Shown here: one piece after another, positions 33,897 through 43,036 of the stretch | Layout: every line of letters starts with the position of its first letter | How positions within the stretch are numbered: position 1 is the stretch's first letter | DNA from: Arenimonas sp. | GTDB taxonomy: Bacteria > Pseudomonadota > Alphaproteobacteria > Rhizobiales > Rhizobiaceae | Assembly: GCA_019459145.1 (NCBI GenBank) | Contig: JAIBEK010000045.1 | Coordinates: 1 to 51,877 of the forward strand | Direction of reading: 5' to 3' | DNA length: 51,877 nt | Notes under the pieces: generated by a model | What the model was told of the DNA's origin: nothing | The model's database searches: none | What the model saw: the letters and a program-made list of their open reading frames with translations, nothing else | Position numbers and translations under genes: made by a program

Positions 33897-34571
33897 ATGG
33901 CGTTCAAGGCAAGCATCCTTACCCTTTATCCCGACATGTTTCCCGGCCATCTCGGCCAGGCGCTGGCCGGCCGGGCGCTGGAGCGCGGCGACTGGTCGCT
34001 GGAGGCGGTGCAGATCCGCGACTTCGCCCTCGACAAGCACAGGAGCGTCGACGACACGCCATCGGGTGGAGGCGCCGGCATGGTGCTCAGGCCCGATGTG
34101 CTGGCGCGGGCGATCGATTCGATCGCCGATGACGGGCGCCCGCGCCTGCTGATGAGCCCGCGCGGCCGGCCGCTGACCCAGCAGCGGGTGCGCGAACTGG
34201 CCGAGGGCGAGGGCGTGGTCATCGTCTGTGGTCGCTTCGAGGGCGTCGACCAGCGGGTGATCGAGGCGCGCCGGCTCGAGGAAATATCCATAGGCGACTA
34301 TATATTATCGGGTGGCGAGCCGGCGGCGCTCACCCTGCTCGATGCCGTGGTGCGCATTTTGCCCGGCGTCATGGGCAACCAGCTGTCGGGCGTGCACGAA
34401 AGCTTCGAAGGTGGGCTTCTGGAGCATCCGCATTATACCCGGCCGCAGGTGTTCGAGGGTCGCGAGATCCCGGCGGTGCTCACTTCGGGCAATCACGCGG
34501 CAATCGAGGCCTGGCGCCACGATGAGGCGGTGAAGCTGACCGCCGAGCGGCGGCCGGACCTCATGAAGTAA
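33897..34571 (+). CDS. trmD: tRNA (guanine-37-N1)-methyltransferase TrmD
   Basis: 224 residues from ATG 33897 ([20 protein letters not shown]). The deep-knot SAM site is seen in [15 protein letters not shown] and the family loop [13 protein letters not shown]. It methylates G37 of tRNAs to prevent frameshifting. GTG 33882, overlapping the rimM stop, is an alternative start that would couple the two genes; the family N-terminus favours 33897. rplS, its usual next gene, is 1.1 kb away beyond an inserted opposite-strand gene. Confidence 0.94.
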   Translation: MAFKASILTLYPDMFPGHLGQALAGRALERGDWSLEAVQIRDFALDKHRSVDDTPSGGGAGMVLRPDVLARAIDSIADDGRPRLLMSPRGRPLTQQRVRELAEGEGVVIVCGRFEGVDQRVIEARRLEEISIGDYILSGGEPAALTLLDAVVRILPGVMGNQLSGVHESFEGGLLEHPHYTRPQVFEGREIPAVLTSGNHAAIEAWRHDEAVKLTAERRPDLMK

Positions 34572-34681
34572 TTGCTGCGTCGAGCCTGCGGTTGCCTAGC
34601 CCAGCCCTTCGCTTGGGCTTAAGGGCATTCGTCATTCGAAACGATTCGCTGGAACGCTTTGTCGGCTTCGCCGACCATTCC

Positions 34682-35428
34682 TCACCCCGTGACCAAATAG
34701 TAGACCGCAAGGCCGAGGCCGGCGGCGACCACGAGCCAGCGCAGCAGGGCCTGGGGCACGCGGCGGGCGATCGCCACGCCGGCATAGCCGCCCAAGCCCA
34801 CGGCCGGCACCATGATCGCCGCATGCCACCAGGAGACCGCGCCGGCGGTGGAAAAGACGATGATGGCGACAGCGGCGATGACGATCGACAGGAAATTCTT
34901 GAGCGCGTTGAGGCGGTGATAGTCGCCCCCGCTGGCAAGCCCGAGCGAGGCGAGCATCATGATGCCCATGCCGGCCCCGAAAAAACCACCGTAGAACGAG
35001 GTCACGGCCTGAAGGGCGAGGCCAAGCGGGGTGGCCGGATGGCTCTCGACGAGGTGCTTGGGGCGAAGCTTCGGCCCGGCGGCGAAGACGGCGGTGGCGG
35101 CGATCAACAGCCAGGGTACCATGGCGCGAAAGGCCGGATTGGAGAGCGAGATCAGGAACAGCGCGCCACCGAGGGCGCCGACGGCCGAAACCAGTCCGAG
35201 AACCAGCGCGCTCTTCCACAGGCCGGCAAATTCGCGGCGATAGGCGAGCGTCGAGGTGATGTAACCGGGAAACTGGGTGATCGACGAGGTGGCGTTGGCG
35301 GCGATCGGCGGCAGGCCGGCCAGCGTCATGGCTCCGAAGGTCAGAAAGGTGCCGCCGCCGGCGATCGCATTGACGACGCCGGAGAGGAAGCCGGCGATGA
35401 ACAGCAGTAGAATGGTGGCGATCGACAT
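34682..35428 (-). CDS. TSUP (TauE/SafE, DUF81) family membrane permease
   Basis: 248 residues with about eight hydrophobic segments. FIAGFLSGVVNAIAGGGTFL and the repeat-like FYGGFFGAGMGIMMLASLGL are the two duplicated TSUP motifs. Family members export or import sulfur-containing anions and organic acids; the substrate here is unknown. It interrupts the usual trmD-rplS order on the opposite strand. Confidence 0.9.
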   Translation of the reverse strand: MSIATILLLFIAGFLSGVVNAIAGGGTFLTFGAMTLAGLPPIAANATSSITQFPGYITSTLAYRREFAGLWKSALVLGLVSAVGALGGALFLISLSNPAFRAMVPWLLIAATAVFAAGPKLRPKHLVESHPATPLGLALQAVTSFYGGFFGAGMGIMMLASLGLASGGDYHRLNALKNFLSIVIAAVAIIVFSTAGAVSWWHAAIMVPAVGLGGYAGVAIARRVPQALLRWLVVAAGLGLAVYYLVTG

Positions 35429-35524
35429 CTTGAAGCTTTCCTCCGTGATGGCGAACGGTTATTCGTTCAGGCCTTCGATCGCAATGGCTACGATCGGATA
35501 AAAATGCGATGCAAGGGATGACAA

Positions 35525-35541
35525 ACACCAGACTTTGGTGT
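35525..35541. promoter_or_regulatory. Short palindrome upstream of rplS
   Basis: ACACCA, five bases, TGGTGT: a perfect 6-bp inverted repeat in the 260-bp gap between the divergent TSUP gene and rplS. It may be an operator or a leader hairpin. I see no convincing promoter pair around it. Confidence 0.3.
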
Positions 35542-35688
35542 ATTGGCCGCGTCGGAAATGGGCCCAGCCCGTCTGCCACAAACAAAGAGCATGCGTATCC
35601 GCTCACGCCCGATGAGGGCAAAATCCGGAGGCTTTGACCGATGGATGCAAGAGCGCTCTGGCTGTTTCAGAAGAACTAGAGGTTAGAC

Positions 35689-36246
35689 ATGAACATCATT
35701 CAGCAACTGGAAGCCGAACAGGCCGCCAAGATCGAAGCCAAGCGCGGCGCCCCGCTGCCGAAGTTCGAAGCCGGCGATACCGTGCGCGTCAACGTGCGCG
35801 TCACGGAAGGCAATCGTACCCGCGTGCAGGCCTATGAAGGCGTCTGCATCGCCCGTTCGGGTGGCGGCATCAACGAGAGCTTCACCGTTCGCAAGATCTC
35901 CTACGGCGAAGGCGTCGAGCGCGTATTCCCGGTCTACTCGCCGCTGGTCGAAGGCGTCGAAATCGTTCGCCGCGGTAAGGTCCGTCGCGCCAAGCTCTAC
36001 TACCTGCGCGATCGTCGCGGCAAGTCGGCTCGTATCGTCGAGAACACCGGCACCCGCGCCCGCAAGCTGAACGACGCCGAGCGCGCCGCCGTTGCCGAGG
36101 AAAAGGCACGTCTGGAAGCTGAAAAGGTCGCAGCAGCACAGGCTCTGGCCGCCGAAAAGGCAGCAGCCGAAGCCGCTGAAGCCAAGGCCGCTGCAGAAGC
36201 TGCAGCCGCAGCCGAAGCTGCTCCTGCCGAAGGCGCTGCAGAATAA
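35689..36246 (+). CDS. rplS: 50S ribosomal protein L19
   Basis: 185 residues. The core (about 1-120) has [40 protein letters not shown] and [15 protein letters not shown]. The last ~65 residues are an Ala/Glu/Lys-rich helical extension not found in E. coli L19 (115 residues) but usual in rhizobia. L19 lies at the subunit interface. GAACTAGAGGTTAG precedes the ATG. Confidence 0.97.
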   Translation: MNIIQQLEAEQAAKIEAKRGAPLPKFEAGDTVRVNVRVTEGNRTRVQAYEGVCIARSGGGINESFTVRKISYGEGVERVFPVYSPLVEGVEIVRRGKVRRAKLYYLRDRRGKSARIVENTGTRARKLNDAERAAVAEEKARLEAEKVAAAQALAAEKAAAEAAEAKAAAEAAAAAEAAPAEGAAE

Positions 36247-36272
36247 GAATTTCCCCATCGCGGGATACGGAC

Positions 36273-36298
36273 AAGGCGGCCTTCGGGTCGCCTTTTTC
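36273..36298 (+). terminator. Intrinsic terminator after rplS
   Basis: AAGGCG (36273-36278) pairs with CGCCTT (36289-36294), with an inner CC/GG pair, followed by a T5 run. It lies 26 bp after the rplS stop. Confidence 0.75.
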
Positions 36299-36405
36299 GT
36301 TTTCGGGGCGCCACCACGTCGCGCAGGCTGCAACATGGTGGCGCCGGCTTGCCGCTTGCGTGATTTTCGGCGGACTGCTAATTCTCATGCGATCGGGGAA
36401 GAACC

Positions 36406-36798
36406 ATGCAGGGTCGAAGGTCGAGTTGGCAGTTCGTGATCCGCGCCTTGTGCGTGGTGGCGCTGCTTGCCGTCGGCTTTGGCCATCGGACCCCGGCATT
36501 GGCGTTTTCGCAGCTCTCTGCCGAGGACGTGGCGGCGATGACCCTCCCGGACGGCACGTTGCCGGAACTCTGCCTGCCCGTCGACGGACAGGCCGGCAAG
36601 GGGCAATTCACCGCCGCCCCCTGCGATGCCTGCGTGATCTCCGCCTCGGTGCTCTTGCCCACCCCCGCCGACCTGACCGGCGAGCGGCTTGGCGCTGCCT
36701 CCGAGGTCCAGCTTCCGCCGCGCGTGGAAGCTTTTTATCGCCAGCTTTTCCCCCCCAATGCCGCGCCCCGCGCGCCACCCCGTCCGGCCCTTGCCTGA
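36406..36798 (+). CDS. Small exported protein with Cys pair, function unknown
   Basis: 130 residues. A signal peptide or membrane anchor covers about residues 10-33 (FVIRALCVVALLAVGFG to PALAF). The mature part has LCLP and then CDACVISASVLLP, with a Pro-rich C-terminus (PPNAAPRAPPRPALA). The Cys pattern faintly resembles small DUF2946-type proteins often found beside metal-related genes; this is a guess. It lies 103 bp before an FNR-like regulator and an iron-type ABC importer, which suggests a link to metal uptake. Confidence 0.6.
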   Translation: MQGRRSSWQFVIRALCVVALLAVGFGHRTPALAFSQLSAEDVAAMTLPDGTLPELCLPVDGQAGKGQFTAAPCDACVISASVLLPTPADLTGERLGAASEVQLPPRVEAFYRQLFPPNAAPRAPPRPALA

Positions 36799-36875
36799 GC
36801 CCGGTTCCGCGAGCGAAAGATCGCTTGCGTCCGGAATCATTGATCGAGGCCGGTAGACACGCATCGAGCATGCGG

Positions 36876-36895
36876 ATCCGGCCGGAAAGCCGGAT
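36876..36895. promoter_or_regulatory. Palindrome just before the FNR-like gene
   Basis: ATCCGGC, six bases, GCCGGAT: a perfect 7-bp inverted repeat ending 6 bp before ATG 36902. It would occlude the ribosome-binding region as RNA, or serve as an operator as DNA. It does not match the TTGAT-N4-ATCAA FNR box. Confidence 0.4.
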
Positions 36896-36901
36896 AATGT
36901 C

Positions 36902-37582
36902 ATGCTACACGTTCTTCCAAAGGCAGCGGATGTCTGCCCACTGCCGCCACAATTGCTCTCTCCCAGGCCGAGCCCGCGGCAGACCGCGACCACCCTTCAA
37001 ATGCCACCCCGCAGCACCGTCTATCTCGAGGGGTTTGCCCGGGGCCCGCAATATCGGGTGATCGAGGGCTGCATAGCCGTTTCCCAGACCCTGCCCGACG
37101 GGCGCCGACAGATCATCGACATGGTCGGGCCGGGGCGCCTGCTCGGCATCGGGCTCGGCGAGCGCAATCGCTGCTCGGCCGAGACGCTGAGCTATGTGAC
37201 GCTCCAGCCGGTCGGCAAGGCGGAACCGGCAGACCTGCAGGACGCGCTGCATGAAATGGTGCTGCGCGGACAGGCGCTCGCCACCCTGCTCGGTCGCAAG
37301 AGCGCCGCCGAACGCGTCGCCTATGCCATTCTCGACCTGGCGGGGCAATTCGCTCGGCCGGCGAGGAGCGGAAAGCGCGGTTCCATCTGCTTCACCCTGC
37401 ATCCGACGCGCGGCGACCTGGCCGACTGGCTCGGTCTCACCGTGGAAACGGTCAGTCGCTGCTTCACCCGCCTGAAGCGTGCCGGGCTCATCGATTTTCG
37501 CCATCCGGAAATCGTCACCCTGCTGAAGCCGGAAGCGATGGCTGCAATCGCCGCCGGAACGGGCACGCTGGCGAATGCCTGA
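36902..37582 (+). CDS. Crp/Fnr-family transcription regulator (FixK/FnrN-like HTH)
   Basis: 226 residues. The cyclic-nucleotide-like sensor barrel runs from about 30 to 120 (VIEGCIAVSQTLPDGRRQII, DMVGPGRLLGIGLGERNRCS). The HTH is at about 165-215 (GDLADWLGLTVETVSRCFTR); its E-xx-SR pattern is that of regulators recognising TTGAT-N4-ATCAA. The N-terminal Cys cluster needed for an FNR iron-sulfur sensor is absent (one Cys at 12). No clear ribosome-binding site precedes ATG 36902. It is followed 58 bp later by the ABC importer, its likely local target. The signal is unknown. Confidence 0.85.
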   Translation: MLHVLPKAADVCPLPPQLLSPRPSPRQTATTLQMPPRSTVYLEGFARGPQYRVIEGCIAVSQTLPDGRRQIIDMVGPGRLLGIGLGERNRCSAETLSYVTLQPVGKAEPADLQDALHEMVLRGQALATLLGRKSAAERVAYAILDLAGQFARPARSGKRGSICFTLHPTRGDLADWLGLTVETVSRCFTRLKRAGLIDFRHPEIVTLLKPEAMAAIAAGTGTLANA

Positions 37583-37640
37583 ACATGCCTTCGAGCGCCG
37601 TCTTAGCGACGAGATCTCTCGAACGAGAAAGAGGATACTG

Positions 37641-38744
37641 ATGAAAAGAGTGCTGATTGCCATCGCCGCCGGGGTTCTTGCATCCGCAAGCCAGGCTGTC
37701 GCCGAGATCAAGGTGACCGACGTCAAGGGTCGCGAGGTGACGCTGGAAAGGCCCGCCGAGCGTGTGGTGCTGGGTTTCTACTACGAGGATTTCCTCGCCG
37801 TCGCCGGCCCGGACGCACTCGACAAGGTGGTGGCTCTGTCACTGTCGACCTGGAAGGACTGGCGGCCGAACCAGTTCGCGGCCTATGAAAAGGCGCTGCC
37901 GAAACTCTCCTCAATCCCGGATGTCGGCAATACCGAGGACAGCACCTTCTCGGTCGAGAAGGTGATTGCCGCCAAGCCGGATCTCGTCATCCTCGCCGCC
38001 TGGTCCTACGATGCGCTCGGCGAGGGGGTGAAGCAGATCGAGGCTGCCGGCATTCCGATCGTCACGCTCGACTACAATGCCCAGACGGTCGAGAAGCACG
38101 TGCTCTCCACCGAGGTGCTCGGCAAGGTCATGGGAGCCGAGGATCGGGCGACCAAGCTCGCCGACAACTACAAGGCCGCCATGGCCGACATCGACGCGCG
38201 CATCAAGGCGGCCGGTCCGACGAACAAGAAGGTCTATGTCGAACTGGCGCAGAAAGGCGCAGCCGAGGTCGGCAATTCCTATGGCGACAGCATGTGGGGG
38301 GCGCTGGTCGACAAGCTCGGCGGCGTCAACATCGCCAAGGGCCAGATCGGCAATTGGGGACCGCTCAGCCCCGAATATGTGCTGGCCCAGAAGCCGGACC
38401 TGATCTTCCTGGCCGGTTCGGAATGGGTGAACAAGCCGCTATCCGTGCAGGTCGGCTTCGGCGCCGATCCGAAGGTGACGCGCGAGCGCATGGCCGGCTA
38501 TCTCGGTCGTCCGGGCTGGTCGGAGCTTCCCGCCGTTGAAAATGGCGGCGTGCATGCGATCTATCACGGCGGTGCACGGACACTGTCGGACTATGTCTAT
38601 GCGCAGTACATCGCCAAGCAGCTCTATCCGGAGGCGTTCAAGGACGTTCATCCGGCGCGGAATATCGAGAGCTATTATGACACCTGGCTGCCGATCGAGG
38701 CTAAGGGCGTGTTCGTGCTGCCGTATGTAGCGGCAGGCCAATGA
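37641..38744 (+). CDS. FecB/BtuF-type ABC transporter substrate-binding protein
   Basis: 367 residues from ATG 37641, with AAGAGGA 8 bp upstream. The signal peptide is MKRVLIAIAAGVLASASQAVA. KVTDVKGREVTLERPAERVV and AAKPDLVILAAWSYDALGEG are the two-lobed helical-backbone fold typical of siderophore, heme and cobalamin binding proteins. The ligand is not identifiable; iron chelates or heme are the likeliest. It overlaps the permease gene by 4 bp. Confidence 0.9.
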   Translation: MKRVLIAIAAGVLASASQAVAEIKVTDVKGREVTLERPAERVVLGFYYEDFLAVAGPDALDKVVALSLSTWKDWRPNQFAAYEKALPKLSSIPDVGNTEDSTFSVEKVIAAKPDLVILAAWSYDALGEGVKQIEAAGIPIVTLDYNAQTVEKHVLSTEVLGKVMGAEDRATKLADNYKAAMADIDARIKAAGPTNKKVYVELAQKGAAEVGNSYGDSMWGALVDKLGGVNIAKGQIGNWGPLSPEYVLAQKPDLIFLAGSEWVNKPLSVQVGFGADPKVTRERMAGYLGRPGWSELPAVENGGVHAIYHGGARTLSDYVYAQYIAKQLYPEAFKDVHPARNIESYYDTWLPIEAKGVFVLPYVAAGQ

Positions 38745-39805
38745 CGGCGATCACCAGCGAGATGGAAGGCCTGCGCGACGGTTATCGTCGCGCATCCTCG
38801 CGCCGGGTGGTGGCCCTGCTGGCCGCCATGGCCTTCCTTCTCGGCCTGATGCTGCTCGACCTGACCACCGGTCCGTCCGGGATGCCGCTCACCGACGTCT
38901 GGCAAGGGTTGCGTGCCGGGCCGAACGGTGATGACCGGATGACGGCAACGATCCTCTGGCAATTGCGTATGCCGCAGACCGTGATGGGCACGCTGGTCGG
39001 CGCCTGCCTCGGGCTCGCGGGCCTGCAGATGCAGACCATTCTTGCCAATCCGCTGGCAAGCCCGTTCACGCTCGGTTTTTCCGCCGCCGCCGGCTTCGGC
39101 GCGGCGCTCGCCATCATGTTCGGCGCGTTCATCCCGCTGCCGTCCTTCATCGTCGTGCCGGCCACGGCATTTGCCATGACGCTGGTCGCCTGCGGGCTCG
39201 TCTACTTCATCGCCCGCCTGCGCGGGGCAAGCCCGGAAATCCTCGTTCTCGGCGGCATTGCCGTCCTGTTCTTCTTCCAGTCGCTACAGTCGCTGCTGCA
39301 ATTCCTAGCCTCGCCGGAAGTGCTGCAGCAGATCGTCTTCTGGCTGTTCGGCAGCCTGCTGAAGGCAAGCTGGACGAGCGTGGCGGTGACGGGGGCGATC
39401 TTCATTCTTTGCCTTCCGTTCGTCCTTCGCAGTTGCTGGGCCTTGACGACGCTGCGTCTCGGCGACGCCAATGCCCGCAGCCTGGGCCTGTCGGTCGAGC
39501 GGGTGCGCCGCGAGGCCTTCCTGATCGTCGCCGTGCTGACGGCAGCCGCCGTCTGCTTCGTCGGCACCATCGGCTTCGTCGGGTTGATCGCGCCGCATGT
39601 GGCGCGCGCGCTGGTCGGCGAGGATCACCGCTACGCCCTGCCGCTGTCGGCCGTGATGGGTGCGATCATCCTCGTCGGCGCCTCGGTCTTCGGCAAGTTC
39701 ATCTCGCCCGCCGCCGTCATCCCGGTCGGCATCATCACCGCCGTTGCCGGCGTGCCGATGCTGTTTGCGGTGATCGCGAGGCGCGGCAGCAGGGGGGGCG
39801 TATGA
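38741..39805 (+). CDS. FecCD-type ABC transporter permease
   Basis: 354 residues with nine to ten hydrophobic segments. LRMPQTVMGTLVGACLGLAG and QMQTILANPLASPFTLGFSA are FecCD signatures, as is the closing EDHRYALPLSAVMGAIILVG. A single permease gene implies a homodimer in the membrane. ATGA overlaps occur at both ends. Confidence 0.94.
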   Translation: MTAITSEMEGLRDGYRRASSRRVVALLAAMAFLLGLMLLDLTTGPSGMPLTDVWQGLRAGPNGDDRMTATILWQLRMPQTVMGTLVGACLGLAGLQMQTILANPLASPFTLGFSAAAGFGAALAIMFGAFIPLPSFIVVPATAFAMTLVACGLVYFIARLRGASPEILVLGGIAVLFFFQSLQSLLQFLASPEVLQQIVFWLFGSLLKASWTSVAVTGAIFILCLPFVLRSCWALTTLRLGDANARSLGLSVERVRREAFLIVAVLTAAAVCFVGTIGFVGLIAPHVARALVGEDHRYALPLSAVMGAIILVGASVFGKFISPAAVIPVGIITAVAGVPMLFAVIARRGSRGGV

Positions 39806-40587
39806 CGGAACGGCTGACCCTTGCCGATGTCGGCGTGCGGCGCGGCGGAACCCGCATTCTTCACGATGTCAGCGCCTCGCTCGAGCCCGGCCAGATCGTC
39901 GGGCTGGTCGGCCCGAACGGCGCCGGCAAGTCGACGCTGCTCAATGCCATTGCGGGTCTTGCGCCCCATGACGGCGCGATCGACTGGGGCGGGCGGCGCG
40001 TCGATGTCCGCGAGATCGGCTTCATGCCGCAGCAATGCCAGGTGCGGGCCGAGCTTTCGGTGCTCGAAGTGGTGTTGCTCGGACGCCATGAGCGGCTGGG
40101 TTTCCGGGTCGGCGACGCGCTCGTCCGCTCGGCGCTGGACATGTTGCGGAGCTTCGGCATCGACGATCTCGCGGGACGGGCGATCGATACCCTGTCCGGC
40201 GGGCAACAGCAGCTCGTGCTTCTGGCGCAGCGGCTGCTGCGCGAACCGAGACTGCTGCTGCTCGACGAGGCGACCAGCGCACTCGACATCCGCCACCAGA
40301 TGCGGGTGTTCGACCTGCTCGGCGATTATGTCGCCCGCACCGGCGCGCTGGTGCTGATCGCCATTCACGATCTCAACCTCGCCGCCCGTCACAGCGACAG
40401 CGTTCTACTCCTCCATGCCGGACGGCTGGAGGGCATGGGCGTCTTCGAGGAGGTCGTCACGCCGGCTGCGCTTCGCCGGGTCTACGGCATCGAGGCGGAG
40501 GTCTTGTCCTGCCGCAACGGCCGGCCCGTCGTCGTGCCGCATTCGTCCTTCGAGCCGGACCGGCCGTGTCAGACGCGCCGGGCATGA
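39802..40587 (+). CDS. FecE-type ABC transporter ATPase
   Basis: 261 residues from ATG 39802. Walker A GPNGAGKST, signature LSGGQQQ, Walker B LLLLDEATSALD and the switch His in AIHDLNLAARHS are all present, so it should be active. It energises import by the preceding two proteins. The longer reading from 39409 lies in the permease gene in another frame and is rejected. No clear terminator follows. Confidence 0.94.
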   Translation: MTERLTLADVGVRRGGTRILHDVSASLEPGQIVGLVGPNGAGKSTLLNAIAGLAPHDGAIDWGGRRVDVREIGFMPQQCQVRAELSVLEVVLLGRHERLGFRVGDALVRSALDMLRSFGIDDLAGRAIDTLSGGQQQLVLLAQRLLREPRLLLLDEATSALDIRHQMRVFDLLGDYVARTGALVLIAIHDLNLAARHSDSVLLLHAGRLEGMGVFEEVVTPAALRRVYGIEAEVLSCRNGRPVVVPHSSFEPDRPCQTRRA

Positions 40588-40614
40588 GGCAATCGCCGGC
40601 ACCCGCCAAAAACA

Positions 40615-40643
40615 TTGCCGGGCGAGGGCGAAACTGCTATGAG
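40615..40643 (+). promoter_or_regulatory. Candidate promoter upstream of leuC
   Basis: TTGCCG at 40615-40620, 17-bp spacer, TATGAG at 40638-40643. If used, the leuC leader is about 190 nt. The -10 overlaps the ATG of the small ORF at 40639, so that ORF would then have to start at its internal ATG 40651 or not be translated. Confidence 0.3.
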
Positions 40644-40767
40644 GCGGGCCATGGGATCGAAATTCGGATGTCTCGCGCCTGATATCTACGTCCTGCAGGA
40701 CCACAAGCGTCTGCCGGCACGATTTTTCGCGCGCGTCTCCGGGGCGCTCATTAGCCTGCTAGGCTAA
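40639..40767 (+). CDS. Possible 42-codon leader ORF upstream of leuC
   Basis: The reading starts [10 protein letters not shown] and ends GALISLLG. Its last codons (CTC ATT AGC CTG CTA) include three Leu codons and overlap the stem TTAGCCT/AGGCTAA at 40751-40767, which is followed by a second hairpin before leuC. That is the layout of an amino-acid attenuator, but I see no good ribosome-binding site and no terminator T-run. It is a tentative call. Confidence 0.25.
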   Translation: MRRAMGSKFGCLAPDIYVLQDHKRLPARFFARVSGALISLLG

Positions 40768-40797
40768 GCGTTCGTCATTGGCGCCGCGCCTGCGGCG
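40751..40797 (+). promoter_or_regulatory. Two hairpins in the leuC leader
   Basis: TTAGCCT-GCT-AGGCTAA (40751-40767) and CGCCGC-GCCT-GCGGCG (40782-40797), both perfect. They lie between the small ORF and the leuC ATG. No T-run follows the second. Confidence 0.45.
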
Positions 40798-40841
40798 TCC
40801 TGCCCGCATTCCCTTTTCAAAACTCAGACGGATCTTCAGCC

Positions 40842-42251
40842 ATGAGCGCACCCCGGACTCTCTACGACAAGATTTTCGACGATCACCTGGTCGACCGCCA
40901 GGAAGACGGCACCTGTCTCCTCTACATCGACCGCCATCTCGTTCACGAAGTGACGAGTCCGCAGGCGTTCGAAGGACTGCGCATGGCGCACCGCACGGTG
41001 CATGCGCCGCAGAAGACGCTGGCCGTCGTCGACCATAACGTGCCGACCACGCCGGATCGCCATACCGGCATCAAGAACGAGGAAAGCCGCATCCAGGTCG
41101 AGGCGCTGGCCAACAACGCCGCCGAGTTCGGCGTGGAATACTATTCCGAGAACGACAAGCGCCAGGGCATCGTCCACATCGTCGGCCCCGAACAGGGCTT
41201 CACCCTGCCCGGCATGACCATCGTCTGCGGCGACAGCCACACCTCGACGCACGGCGCTTTCGGTGCGCTGGCGCACGGCATCGGCACGTCGGAAGTCGAG
41301 CATGTGCTCGCCACCCAGACGCTGATCCAGTCGAAGGCGAAGAACATGCTGGTGCGCGTCGACGGGAAGCTGCCGGACGGCGTGACCGCCAAGGACATCA
41401 TTCTCGCCATCATCGGCGAGATCGGCACGGCCGGCGGCACCGGTCACGTCATCGAATTTGCCGGCGAGGCGATCCTCGCGCTGTCCATGGAAGGCCGCAT
41501 GACGGTCTGCAACATGACGATCGAGGGTGGCGCCCGCGCCGGCCTGATCGCCCCGGACGAAAAGACCTTCGAATACATCAAGGACAAGCCGCGCGCGCCG
41601 AAGGGCGAGGCCTGGGACCAGGCGGTCGCCTACTGGAAGACGCTGCATACCGATGAGGGCGCGCATTTCGACAAGGTCGTGGTGCTCGACGCCGCCAACC
41701 TGCCGCCGATCGTTTCCTGGGGTTCGTCGCCGGAAGACGTCGTGTCGATCCAGGGGGTCGTTCCGAACCCGGACGAGATCGCCGACGAGAACAAGCGCGC
41801 CTCCAAGTGGCGGGCGCTCGACTATATGGGCCTGAAGCCGGGCATGAAGATGACCGACATTGCCATCGACCGCGTGTTCATCGGTTCCTGCACCAATGGC
41901 CGCATCGAGGATCTGCGCGCCGCCGCCAAGGTGCTCGAAGGCCGCCATGTCGCCCCGACCGTGTCTGCCATGGTCGTGCCGGGCTCGGGTCTCGTCAAGG
42001 AACAGGCGGAAGCCGAAGGTCTCGACAAGATCTTCAAGGATGCCGGCTTCGAATGGCGCGAGCCGGGCTGCTCGATGTGCCTGGCCATGAACGACGACCG
42101 GCTGAAGCCGGGCGAGCGCTGCGCCTCGACCTCGAACCGCAATTTCGAGGGCCGCCAGGGCTACAAGGGTCGCACCCATCTCGTCTCCCCCGCCATGGCG
42201 GCGGCGGCGGCGGTTGCCGGCCACTTCGTCGACATCCGCGAGTGGCAGTAA
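40842..42251 (+). CDS. leuC: 3-isopropylmalate dehydratase large subunit
   Basis: 469 residues. With LeuD it isomerises 2- to 3-isopropylmalate in leucine synthesis. The iron-sulfur ligands are Cys350 ([13 protein letters not shown]), Cys410 and Cys413 (GCSMCLAMN). [20 protein letters not shown] is an aconitase-superfamily active-site segment. leuD is not adjacent, as is usual in rhizobia. A strong terminator follows, so it is monocistronic. Confidence 0.97.
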   Translation: MSAPRTLYDKIFDDHLVDRQEDGTCLLYIDRHLVHEVTSPQAFEGLRMAHRTVHAPQKTLAVVDHNVPTTPDRHTGIKNEESRIQVEALANNAAEFGVEYYSENDKRQGIVHIVGPEQGFTLPGMTIVCGDSHTSTHGAFGALAHGIGTSEVEHVLATQTLIQSKAKNMLVRVDGKLPDGVTAKDIILAIIGEIGTAGGTGHVIEFAGEAILALSMEGRMTVCNMTIEGGARAGLIAPDEKTFEYIKDKPRAPKGEAWDQAVAYWKTLHTDEGAHFDKVVVLDAANLPPIVSWGSSPEDVVSIQGVVPNPDEIADENKRASKWRALDYMGLKPGMKMTDIAIDRVFIGSCTNGRIEDLRAAAKVLEGRHVAPTVSAMVVPGSGLVKEQAEAEGLDKIFKDAGFEWREPGCSMCLAMNDDRLKPGERCASTSNRNFEGRQGYKGRTHLVSPAMAAAAAVAGHFVDIREWQ

Positions 42252-42281
42252 ACCTCGTTCGCGAGAGAGCGTACTAGGACC

Positions 42282-42314
42282 AGGCCGCCGGCTTTCCTGC
42301 CGGGGGCCTTTTTT
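42282..42314 (+). terminator. Intrinsic terminator after leuC
   Basis: AGGCC-G-CCGGC pairs with GCCGG-G-GGCCT around a six-base loop, followed by a T-run of six. It lies 30 bp after the stop. Confidence 0.88.
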
Positions 42315-42477
42315 GTTGGTCCGGCCGCCGGTCGCGTTCGGCATTGCGTCGGATTGGCGCTTCGCCTCGTGCTTGCCGTTGGCGCTTTGCGCCGCAACCT
42401 CTAAAGTGGTCGCGGGCCGCCGGTATCGACCGGGACAGGCTCGTATTTCATGTGAATCATTTCCCGGAGGCAGCGCC

Positions 42478-43026
42478 ATGGCATTGAAACAGCAGGATAG
42501 CGGCGCGTTGAGCGGATTGCGACTTCTCCTGCTTCGCCACGCCAAGTCGGCCTGGCCGGAGGGCGTGGCCGACGAGGAGCGACCGCTCAACGGGCGCGGC
42601 CGGGCGGCCGCCCAGCGCGTCGGCGACTATCTGAAAGAGCAGCGGCTGATCCCGGATCTCGCCTTGGTCTCCACGGCGCGACGCACTCAGGAGACCTGGG
42701 CGCTGGTTCGCGAGCGGCTGCCGAGCAAGCCGGAAATGCGCGCCGTTTCATGGCTCTATGCCGCAAGCCCGGAGCAGATGCTTCAGGTCTTGAAGTCGGT
42801 CGAGCCGGGGCCGCGCACCGTGCTGGTGCTGGCCCACAATCCCGGCACGCAGGACCTGGCGCTGGGGCTTTGCGGCGGCGGCGATGCGGCGGCGAGGCAA
42901 AGCATGGCGGAAAAATATCCGACCGCCGGGCTGGCGGTGATCGATCTTCCGGTGGCGCACTGGCGCGATGTCGATCTCGGCATCGGGCAGCTCGAGCGCT
43001 TCGTCACGCCGCGCGCTCTCGGGTGA
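42478..43026 (+). CDS. SixA-like histidine phosphatase
   Basis: 182 residues. LRLLLLRHAKSAWPEGVADE contains the RHG-type catalytic His, ERPLNGRGRAAAQRVGDYL and VLVLAHNPGTQDLALGLCGG supply the second His. The branch includes SixA, which removes phosphate from phosphohistidine in signalling proteins; the substrate here is inferred only. GGAGG is 7 bp before ATG 42478; a reading from 42214 is rejected. Confidence 0.88.
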   Translation: MALKQQDSGALSGLRLLLLRHAKSAWPEGVADEERPLNGRGRAAAQRVGDYLKEQRLIPDLALVSTARRTQETWALVRERLPSKPEMRAVSWLYAASPEQMLQVLKSVEPGPRTVLVLAHNPGTQDLALGLCGGGDAAARQSMAEKYPTAGLAVIDLPVAHWRDVDLGIGQLERFVTPRALG

Positions 43027-43036
43027 AGCCGGCGTC

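Noticed and set aside
39409..39801. Extended start of the ABC ATPase
   Set aside because: It is out-of-frame reading of the permease gene; ATG 39802 overlaps the permease stop in the usual ATGA form.
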